From Aeromicrobium panaciterrae (lineage in GTDB: Bacteria > Actinomycetota > Actinomycetes > Propionibacteriales > Nocardioidaceae): a stretch of DNA of 64,000 bases. Positions within the stretch are counted from its first letter, which is position 1. Each line of letters starts with the position of its first letter. The DNA lies in NCBI RefSeq assembly GCF_031457275.1, contig NZ_JAVDWH010000001.1:1984001-2048000 (forward strand), read 5' to 3'. Shown piece by piece: positions 51,094-59,983 of this stretch. Position numbers and translations under genes: made by a program. Under the pieces are notes generated by a model. That model was not told the DNA's origin. It ran no database searches and saw only the letters and a program-made list of their open reading frames with translations.

Positions 51094-52139
51094 CCGACCT
51101 GATCGAGAGCCCCGACGCCTCGGAACCGATCAAGAACCCCGGCCTCCAGGAGCACCAGGAGCGTCCGCAGGACGTTGATCCGAAGGCTGCGAGCCGAACT
51201 GAGCGCCAGATCTCCGGCATGTTCGGACTCGCCACGCTGCTGATGCTGGGCTTCTGTGTCGCCTACGTGACGATCGACAAGGACCAGACCTTCCTCGGCT
51301 GGTCAGCCATGAACTTCACGCTCGGCGCCACGCTCGGCGGCGCGCTGCTGCTCATGGGCGTTGGCATCATCCAGTGGGCCAAGAAGCTCATGGGTGACCA
51401 CGAGATCATCGAAATGCGTCACCCTGTCGCGTCCACCACGGAGGACCGCGAGGCAGTGCTCAAGGACCTCAACCAGGGCATCAAGGAGTCGGCCATCGGC
51501 CGTCGCCCGTTGATCCGCAACAGCCTGCTCGGTGCGATGGGCGCCCTCGGCCTGCCCGCCGTCATCTTGCTCGGCGACCTGGGCCCGCTCCCCCACGGAC
51601 AGCGCAACACGGTCTGGAAGAAGGGCATGCGGGTCGTCAACGACGTCTCCGGCACCCCGATCAAGCCGTCTGACCTCGAGGTCGGCGCCCTGGTCAACGC
51701 AGAGCCCGCGATCATGTACGAAACCGACGAGCACGGAGAGCACGTGCTGCACGGCAAGGAGCTCCTCCAGGCCAAGTCGAAGGCCGCCGTCATCGTCGTA
51801 CGTATGCGTCCCGAGGACGTCACTCCGTCCAAGGGTCGCGAGAACTGGGGCATCGACGGAATCCTCTGCTATTCCAAGATCTGCACGCACGTCGGTTGCC
51901 CGATCAGCTTGTACGAACAGCAGACGCACCACGTGCTCTGCCCGTGCCACCAGTCGACGTTCGACCTCGCCGACAACGGCAAGGTCATCTTCGGCCCTGC
52001 ACACCGGGCACTGCCCCAGCTGCCGCTGGCGGTCGACAGCGAGGGCTACCTCATCGCCGTCAGCGACTTCCCCCACATCGTCGGCCCGAGCTATCCCGAG
52101 CTCGCGCGTGATCAGAAGAAGTTGGACAAGAAGTCATGA
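51090..52139 (+). CDS. qcrA: Rieske iron-sulfur subunit of the bcc complex
   Basis: A 349-residue subunit with three membrane helices (about 45-65, 70-92 and 140-160) and a C-terminal Rieske domain. The 2Fe-2S ligands are Cys265 and His267 in CTHVGC and Cys284 and His287 in CPCH; Cys270 and Cys286 form the usual disulfide. It passes electrons from menaquinol to QcrC. It overlaps qcrC and qcrB by ATGA. Confidence 0.97.
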   Translation: MTDLIESPDASEPIKNPGLQEHQERPQDVDPKAASRTERQISGMFGLATLLMLGFCVAYVTIDKDQTFLGWSAMNFTLGATLGGALLLMGVGIIQWAKKLMGDHEIIEMRHPVASTTEDREAVLKDLNQGIKESAIGRRPLIRNSLLGAMGALGLPAVILLGDLGPLPHGQRNTVWKKGMRVVNDVSGTPIKPSDLEVGALVNAEPAIMYETDEHGEHVLHGKELLQAKSKAAVIVVRMRPEDVTPSKGRENWGIDGILCYSKICTHVGCPISLYEQQTHHVLCPCHQSTFDLADNGKVIFGPAHRALPQLPLAVDSEGYLIAVSDFPHIVGPSYPELARDQKKLDKKS

Positions 52140-53851
52140 CGACAACTGAGACTGACGCCGAGTACACCAACATCGAAGACACCGGTCTGGGCAAGAAGGC
52201 CGGCGGACCCGTCCAGTGGCTTGACGACCGCCTTGGCCTTGCCACGATCTCGAAGAAGCAGGTCCGCAAGGTCTTCCCCGAGCACTGGTCATTCATGCTC
52301 GGCGAGATCGCGCTCTGGAGCTTCGTGGTTCTGCTGCTCACCGGCGTGTTCCTGACGCTGTGGTTCCAGCCGACCATGACCGAGGTCATGTACGACGGCT
52401 CGTACGCTCCGCTCAAGGGCGTCGAGATGTCGGCGGCCTACGCCTCGACTCTGGACATCTCGTTCGACATCCGTGGTGGTCTGTTGATCCGACAGATCCA
52501 CCACTGGGCAGCTGCGCTGTTCGTCGCCGCGATGATCCTGCACATGCTCCGCGTGTTCTTCACCGGCGCTTACCGCAAGCCCCGTGAGATCAACTGGCTC
52601 ATCGGCGTTGGACTGCTGTCTCTGGGTCTGGTCGAAGGCTTCGCGGGCTACTCGCTCCCCGATGACCTGCTGTCGGGCACCGGCCTTCGCTTCGTCGATG
52701 GTCTGCTTCGCTCGATCCCGCTGGTTGGCTCGTACCTCGAATACTTCATGTTCGGCGGCGAGTTCCCCGGCGACGTGATCATCCCCCGCCTCTACATGGC
52801 GCACATCTTGCTGGTCCCTGCGATCTTGCTGGGTCTCATCGGCGCCCACATGCTGCTGCTCGTCTACCACAAGCACACGCAGTGGCCTGGCCCCGGACAC
52901 ACCGAGAAGAACGTCGTCGGCTACCCGATGATGCCGGTCTACGCGGCCAAGGCCGGTGGATTCTTCTTCGTCGTCTTCGGCTTCACGGCTCTCATGGGTG
53001 CCCTCCTGCAGATCAACCCGATCTGGGCATACGGCCCCTACAACCCGTCAGAGGTCACCGCCGGTTCGCAGCCTGACTGGTACATGGGCTTCTCTGAGGG
53101 CGCTGTGCGTCTGATGCCGGACCTCGAGTTCAACCTGCTCAACTACACGTGGAGCATGAACGTCTTCATCCCGGCCGTTGGCGCGATGGGACTGCTGTTC
53201 ACCGTGCTCGGTGTCTGGCCGTTCGTCGAGCAGTGGATGACGGGTGACAAGAAGGAGCATCACCTCCTCGAGCGTCCCCGCAACGCCCCGACGCGTACAG
53301 CGCTCGGTGTTGCTGGCATGACGGCGTACGCGGTGCTCTGGATGGCTGGTGGCAACGACATCATCGCCACTCGCCTGCACCTCGACATCTTCATGATCAC
53401 GCGGACGTTGCAGATTGCGTTCTTCGTCTTCCCGGTCATCGCCTATCACGTGACCAAGCGGATCTGCATCGGCTTGCAGCGTCAGGACGCCAACCGCATC
53501 CTGCACGGCTACGAGACCGGCGTCATCGAGCGCTCGCCTGATGGCGGCTTCTCGGAGCGTCACGCACCGCTTGATCCAGTTCGCCAGTACGCACTCACGA
53601 CGCACGAACGGCTCCCAGAGCTCACAGCGCCGGCTGAGACGGACAAGAACGGCGTGGCAGCGCCCAACGGACGCAAGGCCAAGATTCAGGCCTGGGTTCG
53701 CAAGCGCTACTACCACGGCGTTCTGGACAAGCCGACGACCGAAGACGTGCACCACGCCAACGAGCACATGGCTCACATTGACGGTCACCCTGTCGAGTTG
53801 GGCGATGAGTTCCAGGGCGTGTCGGAGACGGGTATCCCCCGCGTCCACTGA
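52136..53851 (+). CDS. qcrB: Cytochrome b subunit of the bcc complex
   Basis: Holds the quinol sites and two b haems. The 571 residues include the eight-helix core with haem-ligand histidines in QIHHWAA and HILLVPAILLGLIGAHMLLLVYHKHT (given in part), and a long cytoplasmic C-terminal extension (about 420-571) typical of actinobacteria. This subunit is the target of telacebec-like inhibitors in mycobacteria. A strong terminator follows. Confidence 0.97.
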   Translation: MTTTETDAEYTNIEDTGLGKKAGGPVQWLDDRLGLATISKKQVRKVFPEHWSFMLGEIALWSFVVLLLTGVFLTLWFQPTMTEVMYDGSYAPLKGVEMSAAYASTLDISFDIRGGLLIRQIHHWAAALFVAAMILHMLRVFFTGAYRKPREINWLIGVGLLSLGLVEGFAGYSLPDDLLSGTGLRFVDGLLRSIPLVGSYLEYFMFGGEFPGDVIIPRLYMAHILLVPAILLGLIGAHMLLLVYHKHTQWPGPGHTEKNVVGYPMMPVYAAKAGGFFFVVFGFTALMGALLQINPIWAYGPYNPSEVTAGSQPDWYMGFSEGAVRLMPDLEFNLLNYTWSMNVFIPAVGAMGLLFTVLGVWPFVEQWMTGDKKEHHLLERPRNAPTRTALGVAGMTAYAVLWMAGGNDIIATRLHLDIFMITRTLQIAFFVFPVIAYHVTKRICIGLQRQDANRILHGYETGVIERSPDGGFSERHAPLDPVRQYALTTHERLPELTAPAETDKNGVAAPNGRKAKIQAWVRKRYYHGVLDKPTTEDVHHANEHMAHIDGHPVELGDEFQGVSETGIPRVH

Positions 53852-53858
53852 TCATCAG

Positions 53859-53902
53859 CATGAAGAAGGGCCGCACCCAATCGGGTGCGGCCCTTCTTCA
53901 TG
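53859..53902. terminator. Bidirectional terminator between qcrB and the L,D-transpeptidase
   Basis: A perfect 20-bp inverted repeat (arms 53859-53878 and 53883-53902) with an AATC loop, lying between convergent genes. AAGAAGG in the left arm supplies a T-rich end for minus-strand RNA and the mirrored arm for plus-strand RNA. Confidence 0.85.
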
Positions 53903-53909
53903 TCTGGCC

Positions 53910-55070
53910 TCAGGAGTCGCTGAAGGCTGAGCCTTCTTGCCACTTCTCCCAGTCGACGTTCCAGTCGGTCCAGCCGTTGCGATCCTCGAGCGGCCGGGGG
54001 CTGTGGACGAACTTCACGATGTCACCGCGCCTTGACTGCTTGTAGAGCCATGCAGCGTTTGCCGTGCTCATGCCCGTGCAGCCGTGACTGACGTTGGAGT
54101 TGCCCTGGAATGGGACGGACCAGGGTGCCGCGTGGAGGAACTCCCCCGAGTTGGTCACTCGCATGGCCCATCGGACGTCGCTGATGTTGTAGTAGCCGGG
54201 ATCTTCAGAGTCGACGCCCGTTGTGGCCGCGTCCATGTCGACCTTGGAGAACTTCTCCATGATGACCTTGGTGCCCTCGCGTGACCGATGTCCTGCGTCG
54301 CCGGTCGACACCGGGATGGTGCGCTTGACCTTGCCGTCGACCGTGTACGTCAGTTCGTGCGATCGGACGTCGACCGTACTGACCGCCTTGCGACCGACCT
54401 TGAACGCGATGACCTGGTCCTGCTGCCCGTAGACACCCTTGGCCGCCGGGAGCGAGTTGAGGCGTAGGACGACCTTGACCTTGGTGCCAGCTGGCCAGAA
54501 GTTCTCCGGTCGATAGTGAACCTCGCGGTCGCTGAACCAGTTCCACGAGCCTTCGACCGAGGGCGAGGTCTTCACCGTCATGTTGCGCTCAAACAGCTCG
54601 CGGTTCTTGACCGGCACATCGAACGTGACGATCACCGGCATACCGACGCCAACTGTCTCGCCCTGCAGTGGCGCCACCGCTGGGTACGTCTGCTGCTCCA
54701 GGCTGAGCTTCTCCGTGGAGAACGTCCTGGTGAGTGTCTTGTCCTTGCCGTCCTCGCCCTTGCCTGTGACGGTCAGCTTGTAGGCGGTTCCTGGCTCCAG
54801 CCGCTGCGTGGCGATCCATTTGCCGTCCGCGAGCCGACCCTTGACCTTCGCCTTGCCGTCAGAGGTGGTCAGCGCAGCCGCGGTGATCTCACCGTCTTCG
54901 GCCGACGCGCTGACAATCGTGTCGACCTTCACGCCGGCGGCCTTCTCAGCCACGTTCGCCTCAAGCGCTATCGGATCTTTGGGGGTCACGGCGTCCTTGA
55001 CGTCTGAACAACCGGTCAGGACGAGCGCGGTGACGCAGGCCAAGGCAGCGATATTTCGGATTTCCCTCAC
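53910..55070 (-). CDS. L,D-transpeptidase lipoprotein (Ig-like + YkuD)
   Basis: Makes 3-3 cross-links in peptidoglycan outside the membrane. The 386 residues have a lipoprotein signal with LTGC (lipid Cys near 21), one or two Ig-like domains (about 35-240), and a YkuD catalytic domain. His329 and Cys331 lie in SHGCTGMS. The usual SHGCxR(M/L) motif lacks its Arg here (Thr-Gly-Met). These features match mycobacterial LdtMt2. The GTG at 55070 has a TAGACT box six bases upstream, so it is probably leaderless. Convergent with qcrB. Confidence 0.94.
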   Translation of the reverse strand: MREIRNIAALACVTALVLTGCSDVKDAVTPKDPIALEANVAEKAAGVKVDTIVSASAEDGEITAAALTTSDGKAKVKGRLADGKWIATQRLEPGTAYKLTVTGKGEDGKDKTLTRTFSTEKLSLEQQTYPAVAPLQGETVGVGMPVIVTFDVPVKNRELFERNMTVKTSPSVEGSWNWFSDREVHYRPENFWPAGTKVKVVLRLNSLPAAKGVYGQQDQVIAFKVGRKAVSTVDVRSHELTYTVDGKVKRTIPVSTGDAGHRSREGTKVIMEKFSKVDMDAATTGVDSEDPGYYNISDVRWAMRVTNSGEFLHAAPWSVPFQGNSNVSHGCTGMSTANAAWLYKQSRRGDIVKFVHSPRPLEDRNGWTDWNVDWEKWQEGSAFSDS

Positions 55071-55076
55071 CCCGCC

Positions 55077-55082
55077 AGTCTA
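55077..55082 (-). promoter_or_regulatory. -10 box TAGACT of the L,D-transpeptidase, leaderless
   Basis: TAGACT (55082-55077), then six bases to the GTG at 55070 on the minus strand. No -35 is clear. Confidence 0.55.
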
Positions 55083-55112
55083 GGCAGACGGGAGGACATC
55101 TCCGGAATCGGA

Positions 55113-55155
55113 GTCAACACATGTTGACCACCCTTGCGCGTCAACATATATTGAC
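55113..55155 (+). promoter_or_regulatory. Twin palindromic operators on the HTH gene promoter
   Basis: Palindrome 1 is GTCAAC-ACAT-GTTGAC (55113-55128); palindrome 2 is GTCAAC-ATAT-ATTGAC (55140-55155), centres 27 bp apart. The -35 TTGACC (55124-55129), 17-base spacer and -10 TATATT (55147-55152) fall on them. Both look like binding sites for the HTH protein itself. Confidence 0.75.
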
Positions 55156-55158
55156 GGA

Positions 55159-55398
55159 ATGACCACACGCATCACCGCCCAGTCCGAGCAGCCAGACGAT
55201 CCCCTGTCCGCGCTCAAGCGCGTGGCAAAGCTTCGTGCGGAACTCGAACGCGAGGAGTACTTCGAGGTGATGCGTGCGCGTACGGCCGGCGTGAGCTGGG
55301 CGGGCATAGCCGCGGCTCTGGGCGTGTCAAAGCAAGCAGTTCACCGAAGGTTCAAGCGACGCATAGTTGGCGACGCGAAAACCTGGCCAGCTCAGTGA
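55159..55398 (+). CDS. Small helix-turn-helix protein, probable autoregulator
   Basis: A 79-residue basic protein. A helical N terminus (about 15-40) is followed by a tri-helical HTH: AGVSWAGIAAALGVSKQAVHRRF (split as AGVSWAGIAAALG and VSKQAVHRRF, about 44-66) and a basic tail. No other domain, so it is DNA-binding only and probably acts as a dimer on the GTCAAC palindromes just upstream. The ATG lies six bases after the -10, so the mRNA is leaderless. Its end overlaps ctaF by seven bases. Confidence 0.85.
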   Translation: MTTRITAQSEQPDDPLSALKRVAKLRAELEREEYFEVMRARTAGVSWAGIAAALGVSKQAVHRRFKRRIVGDAKTWPAQ

Positions 55399-55787
55399 GC
55401 GTGGATGCCGCGGTAGTACTCGAAGATCCAGCCACAGACCATCACTGCACCGAAACCGGCGCCGATGATGAACAGCCACCAGCCGAAGACGATGCCCAGG
55501 GCGCACACGGCGAGAGCCATGGCGGCGAACAGCGGCCACCAGCTGTAGGGCGGGAAGAATCCCTGCTCACCAGCGCCATCGGCGATCTCACCGTCACTGC
55601 GGTCCTCGGGACGATCGGGGATCTGCTTGGCGACAACCGCGAGGTAGAAGCCCAGCAGTGCGCACAGCAGGGTCGTCATGACCAGTGCTGACGTACCGGT
55701 CGGGTCCTCAGTGAGGAGCCAGTAGATCGGCGCGATCAGTGCGAAGAAAATCCCGCAACCGAGGATTGTCCAAGTTTCGGCCTTCAT
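55392..55787 (-). CDS. ctaF: Cytochrome c oxidase subunit IV (actinobacterial CtaF)
   Basis: A 131-residue membrane protein with four helices (about 5-25, 33-52, 84-104, 108-126) and the SWWPLFAAMALAVCALG segment typical of actinobacterial subunit IV. It stabilises the aa3 oxidase; it has no cofactor. It follows ctaD after three bases and ends convergent with the small HTH gene. Confidence 0.93.
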   Translation of the reverse strand: MKAETWTILGCGIFFALIAPIYWLLTEDPTGTSALVMTTLLCALLGFYLAVVAKQIPDRPEDRSDGEIADGAGEQGFFPPYSWWPLFAAMALAVCALGIVFGWWLFIIGAGFGAVMVCGWIFEYYRGIHAH

Positions 55788-55790
55788 GGA

Positions 55791-57548
55791 TCAGTGGCCC
55801 TTCTTCTTGGCGTCGGAAATGGCTTCGCCCTTGCCGTCGACATCTGGAGCATCTGCCAGCCCGGAGGTCTCCCCCGGGTTGTGAGCGAGCTCCAGAGCGG
55901 CGATCTCGGGATGGTGAAGGTCGAATGCCGGGCTGTCAGAACGAATGCGCGGCAGCGATACGAAGTTGTGGCGCGGCGGAGGCGAAGACGTTGCCCACTC
56001 CAGCGAGCGGCCCCAGCCCCACGGATCGTCGAGGTTGACCTTGGGGCTCTTGCGCGACTTCCACACGTTGTAGAAGAACGGGAGCGTCGAGGCTCCCAGC
56101 AAGAACGCACCGATCGAGGAGATCTCGTTGAGCGTGGTGAACCCATCGGTCGGCGAGTAGTCCGCGTAGCGACGGGGCATGCCCTCAACACCCAGCCAGT
56201 GCTGGACGAGGAACGTCATGTGGAAGCCCAGGAACAGCAGCCAGAAGTGGATCTTGCCGAGCTTCTCGTCGAGCATCCGACCGGTGAGCTTGGGCCACCA
56301 GTAGTAGAAGCCTGCGAACATCGCGAACACCACGGTGCCGAAGACCACGTAGTGGAAGTGCGCCACAACGAAGTAGCTGTCTGAGATCGGGAAGTCGAGC
56401 GTCGGTGCGGCCAGGATGATGCCGGTCAGACCACCGAAGAGGAACGTCACGAGGAAGCCGAGCGCGAAGATCAGCGGGGTGTCGAAGGACAGAGATCCCC
56501 CCCATAGCGTGCCGATCCAGTTGAAGAACTTCACGCCGGTTGGCACCGCGATCAGGAACGTCATAAAGGAGAAGAACGCCAGGTCAACCGCGCCGGTGAC
56601 GAACATGTGGTGAGCCCACACCGCCACGGACAGGGCCGCGATCATGAGGGTCGCGCCAACGAGGCCGATGTAACCGAAGATCGGCTTGCGGCTGAACACC
56701 GGCAGGATCTCCGTGATGATGCCGAAGAACGGCAGAGCAATGATGTAGACCTCGGGGTGACCGAAGAACCAGAACAGGTGCTGCCAGAGGATCGGGCCAC
56801 CGTTGGCGGCGTCGAACACGTGGGCACCGAGCTGTCGGTCTGCCTCGAGCGACAGAAGCGCCGCGGCGAAGATCGGGAACGCGATCAGCACGAGCATGCT
56901 GGTGACCAACGTGTTCCACACGAAGATCGGCATGCGGAACATCGTCATACCGGGTGCGCGCATGGTGAAGATCGTGGTCACGAAGTTGACGGCACCAAGA
57001 ATTGTTCCAAGGCCAGCCATCCACAGACCCATGATCCAGAGGTCACCACCGACGCCCGGAGAGTTCACCGCATCGCTCAGCGGCGCATACGCGAACCAGC
57101 CGAAACTTGCCGCGCCACCAGGGGCGATGAAGCCGGAGACCGTGATCAGACCGCCGAACAGGTAGAGCCAGTAGCTGAACATGTTGAGGCGCGGGAACGC
57201 CACGTCGGGCGCACCGATCTGCAGAGGCATGATCGCGTTGCCGAAACCGAAGAACAGTGGCGTCGCGAACAGCAGCAGCATGATCGTGCCGTGCATCGTG
57301 AAGAGCTGGTTGTAGACCTCGTCGTCGATGTACTGGCTGCCCGGCTGGGCTAGCTCGGCGCGGATCATCAGGGCGAGGATTCCGCCGAAGATGAAGAACG
57401 CGAACGAGGTGACGAGGTACATGTTGCCGATCACCTTGTGATCGGTGGTCGTCAGAACTGTGACGACCTTCTGGCCCAGAGTGCGCTCGCGAATAGCGGC
57501 GCGATCGGAGCCGTCGTCGAATGCGGCGGTTGCCGTTGCGTCGGCCAT
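55791..57548 (-). CDS. ctaD: Cytochrome c oxidase subunit I
   Basis: The catalytic subunit with haem a, haem a3 and CuB. The 585 residues have twelve helices and the haem-copper signature: [19 protein letters not shown] contains CuB-ligand His and Tyr (given in part, near 240-258), WAHHMF supplies two further CuB His, and HFHYV carries the haem ligands. A-type proton-channel residues are present. The ATG shares one base with the ctaC stop, so ctaC-ctaD-ctaF form one operon. Confidence 0.98.
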   Translation of the reverse strand: MADATATAAFDDGSDRAAIRERTLGQKVVTVLTTTDHKVIGNMYLVTSFAFFIFGGILALMIRAELAQPGSQYIDDEVYNQLFTMHGTIMLLLFATPLFFGFGNAIMPLQIGAPDVAFPRLNMFSYWLYLFGGLITVSGFIAPGGAASFGWFAYAPLSDAVNSPGVGGDLWIMGLWMAGLGTILGAVNFVTTIFTMRAPGMTMFRMPIFVWNTLVTSMLVLIAFPIFAAALLSLEADRQLGAHVFDAANGGPILWQHLFWFFGHPEVYIIALPFFGIITEILPVFSRKPIFGYIGLVGATLMIAALSVAVWAHHMFVTGAVDLAFFSFMTFLIAVPTGVKFFNWIGTLWGGSLSFDTPLIFALGFLVTFLFGGLTGIILAAPTLDFPISDSYFVVAHFHYVVFGTVVFAMFAGFYYWWPKLTGRMLDEKLGKIHFWLLFLGFHMTFLVQHWLGVEGMPRRYADYSPTDGFTTLNEISSIGAFLLGASTLPFFYNVWKSRKSPKVNLDDPWGWGRSLEWATSSPPPRHNFVSLPRIRSDSPAFDLHHPEIAALELAHNPGETSGLADAPDVDGKGEAISDAKKKGH

Positions 57549-58366
57549 CAGCCCTCTTCTCCGTCTTCATTCAGACCGGCAATGGTGTCGGCTTCTTTGG
57601 CACCCACGGGGCGGCCGATGTCGCCGGCGTCCTTGAGCTCGTTGAGGTGGGCGTCGTACTCAGCGCGCGATACGACGTGCACCTTGAAGATCATGCGTGA
57701 GTGGTAGAGACCGCAGAGCTCAGCGCAGCGGCCGGTGAAGACACCCTCGCGGGTCGGCGTCATGTCGAATGAGTTGACGCGACCGGGAACGACGTCGAGC
57801 TTGAAGTAGAACTCGGGAACCCAGAACGAGTGGATGACGTCAGGCGACTTGAGGTCGAAACGCACAGACTCGTCGACCGGGAGCCACAGCTCGGTCGGGT
57901 CCTCGGGTGTGCCCTGCTCGAAAACGGAATCGCCTGCGACGGCGCTCTCTTCGAGGTAATTGAAGCCCCACTGCCACTTGCTGCCGACAACCTCAACCGT
58001 GTGATCGGGGTTCTTGACCTTCTCGAGCATCTCGTTCTGCGAGGTGACCGTGTGGAAGAAGAACACCGCGACGATGATGACGGGCGCGAATGTGTAGAGC
58101 GCCTCGATCGGAAGGTTGTAGCGGATCTGGACCGGAACCTCGTCGTCGCTGCGTCGGCGGTAACGGATCATCGCGTAGACGATCAGGCCGAAGACCAGCA
58201 CAAATACGACCAGAACGGCGATCCATCCGCCGAGCCAGAGCTCCCACATCGGCTGCGACCGGTCGCTACCGGCAACCGGTAGGCCCAGGCGTTCGAGGTC
58301 TGTCTTGCCCTTGGGCGAACATGCGCTCAAGGTCACCACGGCAAAGGCGAGAATCGCCAACTTCAT
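57548..58366 (-). CDS. ctaC: Cytochrome c oxidase subunit II (CuA), lipoprotein
   Basis: Takes electrons from QcrC into the oxidase. With the ATG at 58366 the 272 residues have a lipobox LSAC (lipid Cys near 16), two membrane helices (about 48-70 and 92-112) and the CuA domain with [12 protein letters not shown] (two Cys, His, Met). The open frame 120 codons upstream has no family sequence. No clear ribosome site; a GTG three codons upstream is also possible. A 14-bp palindrome lies about 80 bases upstream. Confidence 0.94.
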   Translation of the reverse strand: MKLAILAFAVVTLSACSPKGKTDLERLGLPVAGSDRSQPMWELWLGGWIAVLVVFVLVFGLIVYAMIRYRRRSDDEVPVQIRYNLPIEALYTFAPVIIVAVFFFHTVTSQNEMLEKVKNPDHTVEVVGSKWQWGFNYLEESAVAGDSVFEQGTPEDPTELWLPVDESVRFDLKSPDVIHSFWVPEFYFKLDVVPGRVNSFDMTPTREGVFTGRCAELCGLYHSRMIFKVHVVSRAEYDAHLNELKDAGDIGRPVGAKEADTIAGLNEDGEEG

Positions 58367-58446
58367 ACGACCCACGGGGCGCCTTTCTGAACCATGACTG
58401 TCTCCGACATCAAGAACCTTAGCCCAGCGTGAGCGTGCCGGGACGC

Positions 58447-58460
58447 TGAGGTCAACCTCA
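58447..58460. promoter_or_regulatory. Palindrome upstream of ctaC
   Basis: TGAGGT-CA-ACCTCA is a perfect 6-bp dyad with a 2-bp centre in the 121-base gap before ctaC. It could be an operator for the ctaCDF operon. No promoter boxes are clear around it. Confidence 0.35.
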
Positions 58461-58487
58461 CCTGTAAGGGCGTGTCGGACGGGTGAG

Positions 58488-59471
58488 TTACGCAAGAGAG
58501 AGGGCGGCGTCGACCTCGGCCTGCGCCTGCTCGCCGTACGTCGAACCGAGCCGCTTGAGGAAGCCTTCGCGCTCGAGGATGTACTCCTGAGTGCCGGTGG
58601 TCTCCACGACGCTCGCCGCGATCGTGCAACCGATCTGGGCAGAGCGCTCGAAGCCGAGCCCTGCTGCGATTCCAGCGAGGAATCCGGCCCGGAAGCTGTC
58701 ACCAACACCGGTGGGGTCGACCGCAACGACGCCGCTGATGGCCGGGACTTCGATTGGGTCGCCGCCCTTGGGGAAGACCGTGACGCCGTCCTTGCCGCGC
58801 GTGATGATCTGGGTCTCGACGGCGGAGCGCACCTCGTCAGCTGACCAGCCGGTCTTCTGCGAGATGAGTGCAGCCTCGTAGTCGTTGGTGAACAAGTAGG
58901 TCGCGCCCTCCACGAGGTCGCGGATGAGCTCTCCGTCGGCCCACGCCAACTGCTGCGACGGGTCGGCAGCGAACGGGATCCCGAGCGAGCGAGCCGTGGC
59001 GGTGTGCTGCTGCATGCCCTGTGGGTCGTCTGGGCCGATCAGCAGGAGATCGATCGCCTGCTCGGCGTGCAGCGCCGCTACGTCGATCTGACGGGCCTCG
59101 GACATCGCGCCCGGGTAGAACGTGACGATCTGGGCGTGCGCGTCGTCTGTGGTGATGGTGCACAGGGCTGTGTGCAGCGTGGGCGAGACGTGCACGCGGC
59201 TGCAGTCGACACCGGCGTCCTCGAGCCACGCCTGGTATCCCTGCTCGCCGAAGTCACGACCCACCGCAGCCACCAGCGTGGCTCGGTGCCCAAGGCGCCC
59301 GAGAGCGAACGCGATGTTGGCGGCACACCCCCCGCGGCGGATGTCGAGGTCCTCAACGAGGAACGACACCGACAGCTTGTCGAGTTGGTCGGGAACGAGC
59401 GAGTCGGAGAACCGTCCCGCGAAGGTCTGCAGATGGTCAGCCGCGACAGAGCCGGCGATAGCGAGGTGCAC
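58488..59471 (-). CDS. PfkB-family carbohydrate kinase, adenosine-kinase-like
   Basis: A 327-residue ribokinase-fold enzyme with GGCAANIAFALGRLG (first PfkB signature) and DPTGVGDSFRAGF (second signature, anion hole and catalytic Asp). It is closest in type to the mycobacterial adenosine kinase, which also lies near ctaC, so adenosine is the best guess for substrate; ribose or other nucleosides are possible. The GTG at 59471 is preceded at six bases by TATTCT. Confidence 0.9.
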   Translation of the reverse strand: MHLAIAGSVAADHLQTFAGRFSDSLVPDQLDKLSVSFLVEDLDIRRGGCAANIAFALGRLGHRATLVAAVGRDFGEQGYQAWLEDAGVDCSRVHVSPTLHTALCTITTDDAHAQIVTFYPGAMSEARQIDVAALHAEQAIDLLLIGPDDPQGMQQHTATARSLGIPFAADPSQQLAWADGELIRDLVEGATYLFTNDYEAALISQKTGWSADEVRSAVETQIITRGKDGVTVFPKGGDPIEVPAISGVVAVDPTGVGDSFRAGFLAGIAAGLGFERSAQIGCTIAASVVETTGTQEYILEREGFLKRLGSTYGEQAQAEVDAALSLA

Positions 59472-59477
59472 CCGTAA

Positions 59478-59483
59478 AGAATA
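59478..59483 (-). promoter_or_regulatory. -10 box TATTCT of the PfkB-family kinase, leaderless
   Basis: TATTCT (59483-59478), six bases, GTG at 59471. It directly follows the hairpin at 59488-59514. Confidence 0.5.
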
Positions 59484-59487
59484 GACA

Positions 59488-59514
59488 ACGGCCTCCCGCT
59501 ATGCGGAAGGCCGT
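59488..59514 (-). terminator. Hairpin after the A-type Fe-S carrier gene
   Basis: Twelve paired positions with one C-A mismatch (arms 59514-59503 and 59499-59488) and a 3-base loop. In minus-strand RNA a pyrimidine-rich TGTCTATTCTTTA follows. Probably the terminator of the Fe-S carrier gene. Confidence 0.6.
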
Positions 59515-59536
59515 CGTATGAGGTAACTCTCAGTGA

Positions 59537-59905
59537 CTAGTGGAACGAGTCGCCGCAGGCGCACGAACCGGTCGCCATGGGGTTGTCGATCGTGAATCCC
59601 TGCTTCTCGATGGTGTCGACGAAGTCGATCGTCGCGCCGCCGAGGTAGGGAAGGCTCATGCGGTCGACGACGACGTTGACGCCGCCGAACTCGAAGATCT
59701 GGTCGCCATCGAGCGAACGCTCGTCGAAGAAGAGCTGGTAGCGCAGGCCGGAGCATCCGCCGGGCTGGACAGCGATACGGAGCGCGAGGTCGTCACGACC
59801 TTCTTGCGCCAGCAGGCTCCCGACCTTCTCGGCTGCGCCGGCGCTGAGGGTGACCTCGGTGCTCGGCGTGGTCTCGACGGTGGACTGCTCAGTCTCGATC
59901 GTCAT
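59537..59905 (-). CDS. erpA: A-type iron-sulfur cluster carrier (ErpA/HesB family)
   Basis: Delivers Fe-S clusters to apo-proteins. The 122 residues hold the three cluster cysteines: Cys51 in PGGCSGLRY, Cys115 and Cys117 in GSCACGDSF. GGGAG six bases before the ATG at 59905 decides the start; a TTG four codons upstream is in frame but lacks a ribosome site. It lies between the sugar kinase and glycerate kinase genes; the Rieske protein nearby is a possible client. Confidence 0.95.
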   Translation of the reverse strand: MTIETEQSTVETTPSTEVTLSAGAAEKVGSLLAQEGRDDLALRIAVQPGGCSGLRYQLFFDERSLDGDQIFEFGGVNVVVDRMSLPYLGGATIDFVDTIEKQGFTIDNPMATGSCACGDSFH

Positions 59906-59983
59906 GCGTACTCCCAAAATTCTGGTCTGGACTCGTCACGGTGTGCAACGTGCTCCGTGCTGAATACATTCCATCCTACGCGT

